From assembly GCF_022024055.1 (NCBI RefSeq), contig NZ_CP091788.1, positions 2,480,001-2,544,000 of the forward strand: a DNA stretch of 64,000 bases, given 5' to 3'. The stretch's first letter is position 1. Each line of letters opens with the position of its first letter. Origin of the DNA: Prevotella sp. E2-28. Lineage in GTDB: Bacteria; Bacteroidota; Bacteroidia; Bacteroidales; Bacteroidaceae. Shown here piece after piece: positions 52,781 through 59,873 of the stretch. The position numbers and the translations under genes are program-made. The notes below the pieces were generated by a model. It worked only from the letters and a program-made list of their open reading frames with translations, did not search any database and was not told where the DNA came from.

Positions 52781-53706
52781 ATCATTTGAAGTATTTGTTC
52801 AACCTTTTCTTCCATTGGCAGCGTAGCGTCTATCCAGTGAATCGTAAACCCACGACGCTCCATACCTCGGAACCACGTCATCTGTCGCTTAGCAAACTGA
52901 TGAATAGCAATTTCCAACTGGCGAAACATTTCATCGTATGTCAGTTTCCCTATGATGTATTCCGTCAGGTATTTATATTCCAGCCCATAATATATCAAGT
53001 CTTCCGCAGGTATTCCTTCCGCCATCAACGCTCGCACTTCATCAACCATTCCCTCATCCAAACGAGCTTTCAGACGGCGGGTAATTTTTTCACGACGAAG
53101 TTCACGAGCAATATCTACACCGATAATCAGCGAATCGATTGGCGGCAATTCACGAAGCGGCATTGGATGTGCTTGATTATAAGTCTCAATCTCTATGGCC
53201 CGAATAGCACGCTGACAAGAGTCCACATCGGTTTTATTGTGCATGTTCGATCCATTCTGAGCTTTCAATGCAAGCAACATCTCCGTCAGTTCCTTCAACG
53301 ACTTACCTTCAAGCGAATCACGCAATGCTTGATTCTGAGGCACAGGCGACAATTGATAACCCTTCAGAACGGCCTCGATATAAAGCCCCGTACCACCACA
53401 GAGAATCGGTGTTTTTCCTTTACCTATTATATTATTATAAGCATCAAAGAAGTCCTGCTGATACTGAAACAGGTTATATTTCGTGCCAGGTTCGCAGATA
53501 TCTATGAGATGATAAGGAATCGTAATAGGTTTACTATCAATCACCGTATAATCGCCTAAGTCCTTACCCGTACCTATATCCATGCGACGATACACTTGTC
53601 GTGAATCAGCAGAGATAATCTCTCCGTCAACACGAAGTGCCAGTGCTGCCGCCAGCGGCGTTTTACCGCTTGCCGTAGGTCCCAGTATAGTAATCATCTT
53701 TTGCAT
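52777..53706 (-). CDS. miaA: tRNA dimethylallyltransferase
   Basis: A 310-residue enzyme that adds dimethylallyl to A37 of tRNAs reading UNN codons. The start at 53706 (MQKMITILGPTASGKT) fits the promoter position and the family; a 333-codon frame running to 53778 crosses the promoter and is rejected. A second ATG at 53697 is also possible. Walker A GPTASGKT (about residues 9-16), the SADSRQVYRRMDIGTG (about 33-48) region and the GGTGLYIEAVLKG (about 98-110) strand are present, with the C-terminal QFAKRQMTWFRG (about 271-282). It is coupled by a 4-bp overlap with the lipid kinase gene. Confidence 0.95.
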   Translation of the reverse strand: MQKMITILGPTASGKTPLAAALALRVDGEIISADSRQVYRRMDIGTGKDLGDYTVIDSKPITIPYHLIDICEPGTKYNLFQYQQDFFDAYNNIIGKGKTPILCGGTGLYIEAVLKGYQLSPVPQNQALRDSLEGKSLKELTEMLLALKAQNGSNMHNKTDVDSCQRAIRAIEIETYNQAHPMPLRELPPIDSLIIGVDIARELRREKITRRLKARLDEGMVDEVRALMAEGIPAEDLIYYGLEYKYLTEYIIGKLTYDEMFRQLEIAIHQFAKRQMTWFRGMERRGFTIHWIDATLPMEEKVEQILQMI

Positions 53707-53713
53707 TTCGTTC

Positions 53714-53722
53714 GCAAAGATA
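53714..53722 (-). promoter_or_regulatory. -7 promoter box of miaA
   Basis: The minus strand reads TATCTTTGC, only 7 bp before the start codon at 53706. The mRNA would have a very short or no leader; with the alternative ATG at 53697 the leader would be ~12-14 nt. Confidence 0.65.
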
Positions 53723-53760
53723 CAAAACATTTCACGAAATGACAAAGGAAAAACAAAAAA

Positions 53761-53792
53761 AATCCCAACATGCCGCAAGGCCTGCTGGGATT
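53761..53792 (-). terminator. Terminator after the small secreted protein gene
   Basis: AATCCCA (53761-53767) pairs with TGGGATT (53786-53792), with a further inner GCC/GGC pairing; the minus strand ends in eight T. It lies between the 53811 gene and miaA. Confidence 0.75.
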
Positions 53793-53810
53793 CACATTGG
53801 TTGATTAATA

Positions 53811-54320
53811 TTATTCGTAGTATTCTATGGTTCTTGTTTGTTCCATCTCTTGCCCCATCATTGAGGTCGTACGGCTAATCCAGTTGCCTTTTGCATCGTA
53901 TTTAATGTTGGTGTAAGGTATCTCCATCTCCTGACCACCCATATTCATAACTTGACTGGACACAATACCTTTATCATTATATTTAAATGCGATAGTGAAA
54001 GATTGTCCGCCCATATCCATACTTTGGCTCTTCACCTTTCCATTCTCCCATTTGTAAGATATGGTTAAGTCCATGCCACGAGCATTCATCTTAGCAGACT
54101 GCAGATAACCATCGGCATCATACTGAGCATCAGTCATACCCTCTTGTAGCATTTTGCCCTCAGGGGTAAAATTGATGACCTGTTGGCGTCCCATCTGGTT
54201 GCTCTCAATTTTCTTCACTTTTCCAGTTGCATCGTTTAATTCGACGTCATGGAACTTTGTTTGTGCCTGCATGGCAAATGGTAGCGCCAACAAAGCGAAC
54301 ATCATAATAAGTTTCTTCAT
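53811..54320 (-). CDS. Small secreted protein with YD-like beta repeats, unknown function
   Basis: A 169-residue protein with a Sec signal (MKKLIMMFALLALPFAMQAQ). The mature part is a chain of short beta hairpins with repeated motifs (YDADGYLQSAKM, YKWENGKVKSQSMDMGG, YNDKGIVSSQVMNMGG, YDAKGNWISR), much like RHS/YD or DUF4595-type repeats. Met- and Gly-rich stretches (SMDMGGQ, VMNMGGQEME) recur. I do not recognise a specific family. A periplasmic or surface location is likely; it stands alone with its own terminator. Confidence 0.7.
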   Translation of the reverse strand: MKKLIMMFALLALPFAMQAQTKFHDVELNDATGKVKKIESNQMGRQQVINFTPEGKMLQEGMTDAQYDADGYLQSAKMNARGMDLTISYKWENGKVKSQSMDMGGQSFTIAFKYNDKGIVSSQVMNMGGQEMEIPYTNIKYDAKGNWISRTTSMMGQEMEQTRTIEYYE

Positions 54321-54445
54321 AGCTTTTTGTTTTTAATTATGGTGATTATAGTTCTTAAACCTCATTTTAGACGTTTTTTATATGAGAAGGTTTAAAAAGT
54401 TAAGAAAAATATAAAGAAACTATCCGTCATGTCTAATATTTTTTG

Positions 54446-54454
54446 TACTTTTGC
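54446..54454 (+). promoter_or_regulatory. -7 promoter box of the Mfa2-like operon
   Basis: TACTTTTGC, 24 bp before the ATG at 54478. It spans a candidate ATG at 54451, so the later start codon, which follows an AAAAAGG ribosome site, is used. Confidence 0.72.
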
Positions 54455-54477
54455 ACACCAAAAACAAAAAAAAAAGG

Positions 54478-55446
54478 ATGAACAACATAACCATTAAACC
54501 AATATTTAGCGCAAACGACTCCAATCTGTGCATATTCACCAAAAAGTTTATTTTTTTCGTTTTTATTCTATTGGTAATCACAACTGGATGTGAAAAGCCT
54601 GTAGAATTAGAAGACAATTCTCAATCAAAAGAGGGAAACACTGCGAATGCAAATCTCGTGCTTCGCATTCAAACAACCAGAGGAAACGAAGGCAATATTC
54701 CTTGGGAAACGCTGATGTTCGAAATCTACAAGAATGACAAGAAAATCAAAGACATAGTACAGCATCAAGGCGATACTAATTATGGTACCGCTAGCGTTCA
54801 GCTAACACCCGACACCTATCAGGTTCTCGTACTAGGCCACAATGCGAAAAGCAATCCCTCTCGCCCACGTCCAACGGAAATCAAATTTGACAAGAACACT
54901 GGTTATTCTGACGTTTTTTATTCATACGGTGATATTGTTGTCAAACAAGAAAAAGAAGAACATGAGATTATATTACAGCGTGCAACCTCTTTAATACGTT
55001 TCAGAACGAAAGATACTATACCAGACCAGGTTCAGTCTATTCAATTCCATTATGAAGGCGGAAGTGCGGTATTGAATGCACAAACAGGTTACGGAATTAC
55101 GAAATCCGAACAATCCGTATATTTTGATATAGATGAAACTCAAAAAGGGAAACCACTTGAAGTTGAATTATATACATTTAAGAGAGAGAATAGTGACACT
55201 TTGATTTTAACCGTTACGCCATTTAAGACACCACGTGGGGCAGACAATCCAGAAAGGTTAGCATCTAAGGAATTTAAGGTTCCCATTAAACACCGTGAGA
55301 TTTCTGATTTCTCTGGCTATTTCTTTTCCAACAATCCCAGTGACAATGAAAAAGAAAATGAAGAAGAGAAGAATGATTCTATTGGGACTTCTTTCTGTAT
55401 CAAAGTTGACACGGCTTGGGCAGGCATAAACTATTATACATATTAA
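54478..55446 (+). CDS. FimB/Mfa2-like fimbrial-subunit lipoprotein
   Basis: A 322-residue lipoprotein starting at 54478, after a purine-rich AAAAAGG and downstream of a -7 box. The signal runs to about residue 38 (LLVITTGCEKP, Cys about residue 38). The mature part is two beta-sandwich domains with LMFEIYKNDKKIKDIVQHQGDTNYG (split near 80-104), YQVLVLGHNAKSNPSRPRP (about 118-136) and LQRATSLIRFRTKDTIPDQV (split near 168-187), the pattern of Mfa2/FimB anchor proteins that terminate and tether fimbriae. The tail is acidic (NEKENEEEKND). It is AT-rich and starts a three-gene unit. The fimbrial shaft gene is not in the window. Confidence 0.72.
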   Translation: MNNITIKPIFSANDSNLCIFTKKFIFFVFILLVITTGCEKPVELEDNSQSKEGNTANANLVLRIQTTRGNEGNIPWETLMFEIYKNDKKIKDIVQHQGDTNYGTASVQLTPDTYQVLVLGHNAKSNPSRPRPTEIKFDKNTGYSDVFYSYGDIVVKQEKEEHEIILQRATSLIRFRTKDTIPDQVQSIQFHYEGGSAVLNAQTGYGITKSEQSVYFDIDETQKGKPLEVELYTFKRENSDTLILTVTPFKTPRGADNPERLASKEFKVPIKHREISDFSGYFFSNNPSDNEKENEEEKNDSIGTSFCIKVDTAWAGINYYTY

Positions 55447-55455
55447 TATTATTGT

Positions 55456-57111
55456 ATGCAACCAATATTTAACATACAGCGCTTATACAGTTTATTCGCA
55501 AGCGGTATTCTCCTCTTTACACTCTCCCAAGATATCTGTGCACAAACTACGATAATATCGCGGGCATTTCTATCATTATACGACGGTAAAGGATATACAG
55601 GCATGGAAGGCATAGAAGGTTTTGACGATTGGCACTTTGACAATTGCTATGCTTTTCATGACAATTACATGCAAATTGGTTCTGGATCAAATCCATACAT
55701 TCCTGGCTCAGTCACTACACCATCTTTAGGCACCTACGGCAATGTCATACTTTTAATAAAGACTGAACGTATTAACAATATTGCCGCATCATTCAGAGTA
55801 TCGGTCATCGGTGACGGGAGTGTAAGTGCTTCTGATTATACTGTTAAAGAAGGTACATATTATCGTCCCTCATCTATTCTCATCAAGGGATGCACCCCTT
55901 CCACAAGAATAAAAATAGAGAGTACCTATGGCAAATTCTATTTACAGACAATGAAAATCTACGACATCGCAGATGCCGTATTTTACGAATCTTTCAACTA
56001 CATGAATTCACTAAATGAATTTATTATATCTTCTAACGCAGCAGAAGCCAACCTATTCGATAACTACGATGAAGTTTCTTTTTCCAGTATAAAACAAGGA
56101 AAAGGAAGTATATTCATTAATAATTCTGGAAGTTATACGCTACCATCTGTTAACCTTGAAGACAAAAGTGCACTTCTTTTGACCTTTAAATCTGCAAAGT
56201 ATTTCGATGGAAATTATTCTGTTACGCTGACCACAACAGGTGACACCCAAATGGGGACATTTAATTCTACAGGCCAGGAGGATTACGCATCTTCAAGAAG
56301 CATCTCCATTGAAGGAAACAGATGGGCATGGAAGGACTACTATATCATTATAACAAATATGAACAATACTACGGATTTAACCATATCTGGATACGACATA
56401 TTCCTTGATGATATCAAACTAGCTCCAATCCCTTCAGGGCTTGACCAATCAAAAGATAACACTACATATATCACAGCGAATGCAGGACAGGAGCGTAACG
56501 TAACACTGACACGATCAATAACACCCAACGTTTGGTGTCCACTCTGCCTACCGTTCGACGTAACGTCCTCACTGATGAGAACTGCTATGGGCGAGACCTG
56601 TGAGCTCCGCACATTAGACCACATCAATACATCTACAGGTATTTTCACTTTCAACAATATTAATGAAAATACCACCATTGAGGCTGGCACACCTTTTCTT
56701 GTAAAAACAACGATACAGGTCATTAATCCAACATTCACAGGAGTAATTATCAGCAACACACCTGCCTCAACTATTTCCGAAGGCAATTATCAGTTCGTTG
56801 GGAACTACTCCCCCGTCAATTTGGAGACTAACGGCACCAATCTTTTCCTAGGTACCGACGGAAACCTTTATCAACCAGATACAGAAACTGGCTACAACCG
56901 ATTGGGCGGATTACGAGCTTATTTCGTGGTTCCAGAGAAAAATAACGCACGCGTTACCATATTAGACGAGCCAGCCGAAACGACATCAATTCAGCTATCA
57001 AGAAATGTAAAGGAACAATGCTATTATGACTTCCAAGGCAGAAAACGGGAAGCGACACATTACACACCGAATCTAAGGATTCTTAACGGCAAGAAAATAA
57101 TTAAGAAATAA
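55456..57111 (+). CDS. Secreted protein with sorting-like tail, next to Mfa2-like gene
   Basis: A 551-residue secreted protein (signal to about residue 29, ending DICAQ). It starts 9 bp after the Mfa2-like gene, so the two are in one operon. The body is beta-rich: a repeated pair of domains with FDDWHFDNCYAFHDNYMQIG (about 55-74) and NNTTDLTISGYDIFLDDIKL (about 304-323) recalls carbohydrate-binding or choice-of-anchor domains. Later come WCPLCLPFDVTSSLM (about 355-369) and FLVKTTIQV. No catalytic motif was found. It ends with the common tail (CYYDFQGRKRE...LRILNGKKIIKK). Its substrate or partner is unknown. It is AT-rich and may be recently acquired. Confidence 0.68.
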   Translation: MQPIFNIQRLYSLFASGILLFTLSQDICAQTTIISRAFLSLYDGKGYTGMEGIEGFDDWHFDNCYAFHDNYMQIGSGSNPYIPGSVTTPSLGTYGNVILLIKTERINNIAASFRVSVIGDGSVSASDYTVKEGTYYRPSSILIKGCTPSTRIKIESTYGKFYLQTMKIYDIADAVFYESFNYMNSLNEFIISSNAAEANLFDNYDEVSFSSIKQGKGSIFINNSGSYTLPSVNLEDKSALLLTFKSAKYFDGNYSVTLTTTGDTQMGTFNSTGQEDYASSRSISIEGNRWAWKDYYIIITNMNNTTDLTISGYDIFLDDIKLAPIPSGLDQSKDNTTYITANAGQERNVTLTRSITPNVWCPLCLPFDVTSSLMRTAMGETCELRTLDHINTSTGIFTFNNINENTTIEAGTPFLVKTTIQVINPTFTGVIISNTPASTISEGNYQFVGNYSPVNLETNGTNLFLGTDGNLYQPDTETGYNRLGGLRAYFVVPEKNNARVTILDEPAETTSIQLSRNVKEQCYYDFQGRKREATHYTPNLRILNGKKIIKK

Positions 57112-57123
57112 CACTATAAAACA

Positions 57124-57282
57124 ATGAAATCAAAATACATATCCCCGAAAGTAAATATACACCAAATAACACCTGCTTCAATAGTCTGCACCAGTTTTGA
57201 CACAAACAACACGAAAGTAGGCAATGCAGCCTCAATGGCGGCTTCACGCGAAGACAACAATTGCTGGGATGAAGATGAATAA
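57124..57282 (+). CDS. Short acidic-tailed peptide, unknown function
   Basis: A 52-codon ORF 12 bp after the secreted protein gene, with its own ATG. It begins MKSKYISPKVNIHQITPASI, has a neutral middle and ends SREDNNCWDEDE. The last eight residues are acidic and hold one Cys and one Trp. I know of short proteins with this kind of start (MKxxYxxP) and a terminal Ser-Arg-Glu-Asp...Trp-Asp stretch near other Prevotella genes, but no function. No signal peptide is obvious. It could be a structural peptide, a regulator or a precursor peptide. Confidence 0.65.
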   Translation: MKSKYISPKVNIHQITPASIVCTSFDTNNTKVGNAASMAASREDNNCWDEDE

Positions 57283-57336
57283 AGACTGAAAAGCAAAAAA
57301 AATAGCAAAATGTTTCGCCCATTCAAAAAAAATAAC

Positions 57337-57345
57337 TACTTTTGC
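57337..57345 (+). promoter_or_regulatory. -7 promoter box of the FlaA1-like dehydratase gene
   Basis: TACTTTTGC, 24 bp before the ATG at 57369. It starts the second exopolysaccharide locus. Confidence 0.7.
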
Positions 57346-57368
57346 AGTTGGAATAATGACTAAATTGT

Positions 57369-59285
57369 ATGATAAATCCGCTAAATAAAATTATTAGCTG
57401 GTACTTCACTAAGAACACTTTACCTTATTGGTGCGTACTTATACTCGACAGTATTATTGTGTTTTTGTCGGGTATTTTCACCTTTTGGACTTTTAGAAAA
57501 ACTGCAGTACTTTTCGATTTACGTTTCGAGGTACTGTATACCATGTTGATTTATATGCTGTTTGCCATAATAGGTTTCCGGATATTCCGCACCTATTCAG
57601 GCATCGTGCGCTACTCTAGTTTTGTCGATCTGATGCGTGTGGCTTACGGCAGCCTTTTTTCATTAACACTAGCGCTGATTTATTCGCTGGCAATGGAAGA
57701 TAGACTTCCCTTAATTGCCAGCCTAAATCAAACAGAAACCGTTGTAACTTTTTTTGTAGCCACACTGGCAATGTGGGCTGAACGCGTGGTAGTGAAGAAC
57801 CTGTATGACGTCATGTTCTCTGACAAAAAAGCCATGAGAGTACTGATTTACGGTGCATTGACTGGCGGCATCGGATTGGCCAAGAATATTAACTCACAAC
57901 GACCAAAGAGATATCTACTGAGAGGTTTCATTTCGCACGACGAGCGAGCTAATCACATGCTCCTGATGGGCAAGAAAGTGTACAACGTGAATGACGATTT
58001 GAAAACCATCATTGCCAAGGAGCACATTGCGGCTGTATTGGTATCGCCAACACGTGCCGATGATTTCCGCAACAACCAGCAGATGCAAGACATGCTAATA
58101 CAGGCTGGCTGTAAAATTTTCATGGCGCAACAGGCCAAAGAGTTACCTACTGACGGTTCGCAACTTTCCGAGGATGATTACAAGGGAATGCAGCTAAAAG
58201 AGGTCTCTGTAGAGGACTTGTTGCCACGTCAGGAAATCAAAGTTGACATGGACTCTGTAGGGAAGCTACTGAAAGGCAAGCGCGTATTGATAACGGGCTC
58301 TGCTGGTAGTATTGGTTCTGAAATGGTACGGCAGGTAGCTATCTACAAGCCTGCAAAGATGATGCTGATTGATCAGGCCGAGACACCTGAGCACGACATC
58401 CGACTGATGATGCAGAAAGACTTCCCTAGTGTAGAGGCCGAGACTGTTGTAACAAGCATCTGCAAGGAAGACCGAATGGAGCAGATTTTCCGTGAGTTTA
58501 AACCTGACTATGTATTTCATGCTGCGGCCTACAAGCACGTACCAATGATGGAAAACAACCCTAGTGAGGCTATACAGAACAACATATACGGTACGAAGGT
58601 CATCGCTGATTTAAGCGTGAAATATGGAGTCAAGAAATTCGTGATGGTATCTACTGATAAAGCTGTGAACCCCACAAATGTGATGGGATGTTCAAAGCGT
58701 ATCTGCGAGATATATGTACAGAGCTTAGGTAAAACCACTGAAACGACACAGTTCATTACCACCCGATTCGGCAATGTACTAGGATCTAACGGTAGCGTGA
58801 TTCCTCTTTTCCGCGAGCAAATAAAAAATGGCGGTCCTGTTACGGTAACCGACCCACGTATTGTCCGCTTCTTCATGCTAATTCCTGAGGCTTGTAAGTT
58901 GGTACTTGAAGCCGGCACAAAGGGTCATGGCGGTGAGATTTTCGTCTTCGACATGGGACAACCCGTTAAGATTGCAGACTTGGCACAACGCATGATTATG
59001 CTCTCTGGAGCCAAAAACGTAAAAATTGAATTCACTGGATTGCGCGCTGGCGAAAAACTATACGAGGAAGTGCTCAACGAACTAGAAGGTACCAAGCCAT
59101 CATTCCACGAAAAGATACGTATTGCAGAAGTACGTGAGTACGACTATGAGGAAGTCTCAAAGGAAATCAACGATCTGATTGAAATATCAAAGTTGTATGA
59201 CGATATGGCTACGGTAAAGAAGATGAAAGAAATCGTACCAGAATATAAGTCAAACAATTCTATATACGAAGTACTTGATAAATAA
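57369..59285 (+). CDS. Membrane-bound nucleotide-sugar 4,6-dehydratase (FlaA1/WbpM/CapD family)
   Basis: A 638-residue protein with about four N-terminal membrane helices (about residues 14-130), a middle domain, and a C-terminal SDR domain (about 290-600). NAD binding is shown by LITGSAGSIGSEMVRQ (about 305-320) and the catalytic strand by FVMVSTDKAVNPTNVMGCSKR (about 420-440), where Met stands in place of the usual Tyr as in WbpM/FlaA1. It should convert UDP-GlcNAc to a 4-keto-6-deoxy sugar, the first step to amino- or deoxy-sugars in surface glycan. It is the first gene of the second EPS locus; a terminator and the tmRNA gene follow. Confidence 0.92.
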   Translation: MINPLNKIISWYFTKNTLPYWCVLILDSIIVFLSGIFTFWTFRKTAVLFDLRFEVLYTMLIYMLFAIIGFRIFRTYSGIVRYSSFVDLMRVAYGSLFSLTLALIYSLAMEDRLPLIASLNQTETVVTFFVATLAMWAERVVVKNLYDVMFSDKKAMRVLIYGALTGGIGLAKNINSQRPKRYLLRGFISHDERANHMLLMGKKVYNVNDDLKTIIAKEHIAAVLVSPTRADDFRNNQQMQDMLIQAGCKIFMAQQAKELPTDGSQLSEDDYKGMQLKEVSVEDLLPRQEIKVDMDSVGKLLKGKRVLITGSAGSIGSEMVRQVAIYKPAKMMLIDQAETPEHDIRLMMQKDFPSVEAETVVTSICKEDRMEQIFREFKPDYVFHAAAYKHVPMMENNPSEAIQNNIYGTKVIADLSVKYGVKKFVMVSTDKAVNPTNVMGCSKRICEIYVQSLGKTTETTQFITTRFGNVLGSNGSVIPLFREQIKNGGPVTVTDPRIVRFFMLIPEACKLVLEAGTKGHGGEIFVFDMGQPVKIADLAQRMIMLSGAKNVKIEFTGLRAGEKLYEEVLNELEGTKPSFHEKIRIAEVREYDYEEVSKEINDLIEISKLYDDMATVKKMKEIVPEYKSNNSIYEVLDK

Positions 59286-59310
59286 AAAAGCAGCCTTATG
59301 CTGCTTTTTT
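59284..59310. terminator. Bidirectional terminator between dehydratase and tmRNA genes
   Basis: AAAAAAGCAGC (59284-59294) pairs with GCTGCTTTTTT (59300-59310) around CTTAT, so it can end both the + dehydratase transcript and the minus-strand tmRNA. Confidence 0.87.
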
Positions 59311-59314
59311 ATTG

Positions 59315-59714
59315 TGGAGCTGGAGGGAGTCGAACCCTCGTCCGCACAAGGAAACCATACGCTTTCTACACGCTTATCTTGGTCTTCATTTTCGAGCCGT
59401 GACAAGACCCAAGCCACCAATCACGACCTTATCTCCAAAATTTTCATCTGCCAGTCGGAGCGCCCAACAAACTATTTCCGATTTAACCTGCGCCGCTGAT
59501 TCCTCGGATTCGGAACAAGATCCTCAGAGCGACGTCCCGTTCCCTCACCTTGTAAGGGAATTAAGCCAGTAATCTACTATACTTCGATTAGGCAGCGAGA
59601 GCATACTCATTGTTGCCAATTAATTTTCCTACAGAAGAGATTAAGGAGCCTCCCATAGCCCAGCTCCGCGTGCTTACGTACCATCTCATCTTGCCGTCAA
59701 ATCCAGTCAACCCC
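59315..59714 (-). ncRNA. ssrA: Transfer-messenger RNA (tmRNA, ssrA)
   Basis: A ~400-nt minus-strand tmRNA. The 5' end reads GGGGTTGACTGGATTTGACG (59714 downwards) and the 3' end GTTCGACTCCCTCCAGCTCC plus the encoded A of CCA at 59315, the classic tRNA-like T arm and acceptor. The tag reading frame lies at 59588-59617: codons for GNNEYALAA then TAA (59588-59590), close to the GETNYALAA-type tags of relatives. It frees stalled ribosomes and marks the peptide for degradation. It lies between EPS genes, with its own promoter at 59751-59759 and a terminator just after its 3' end. Confidence 0.95.
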
Positions 59715-59750
59715 AGATAATAAAACCATGCACAATGCAGGTACTGCGCT

Positions 59751-59759
59751 GCAAAGGTA
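59751..59759 (-). promoter_or_regulatory. -7 promoter box of tmRNA
   Basis: The minus strand reads TACCTTTGC, 37 bp before the mature 5' end of the tmRNA, leaving room for a processed leader. Confidence 0.72.
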
Positions 59760-59803
59760 CACAATATTTTTTAATTTGTAAGTTATAATTCAAAAAAAAA
59801 TAG

Positions 59804-59812
59804 TACCTTTGC
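59804..59812 (+). promoter_or_regulatory. -7 promoter box of the Wza-like gene
   Basis: TACCTTTGC, 61 bp before the ATG at 59874. TTTG at 59775-59778 is 25 bp upstream, somewhat far for a -33 box. Confidence 0.65.
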
Positions 59813-59873
59813 AATAATTTTGCCGTAAGGCAGTTATAATAATATATTATTATGCCAAAACAATAGACAAGAT

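Noticed and set aside
59312..59572. Short + strand frames over the tmRNA gene
   Set aside because: They lie on the opposite strand of a clear tmRNA with intact 5' and 3' ends.
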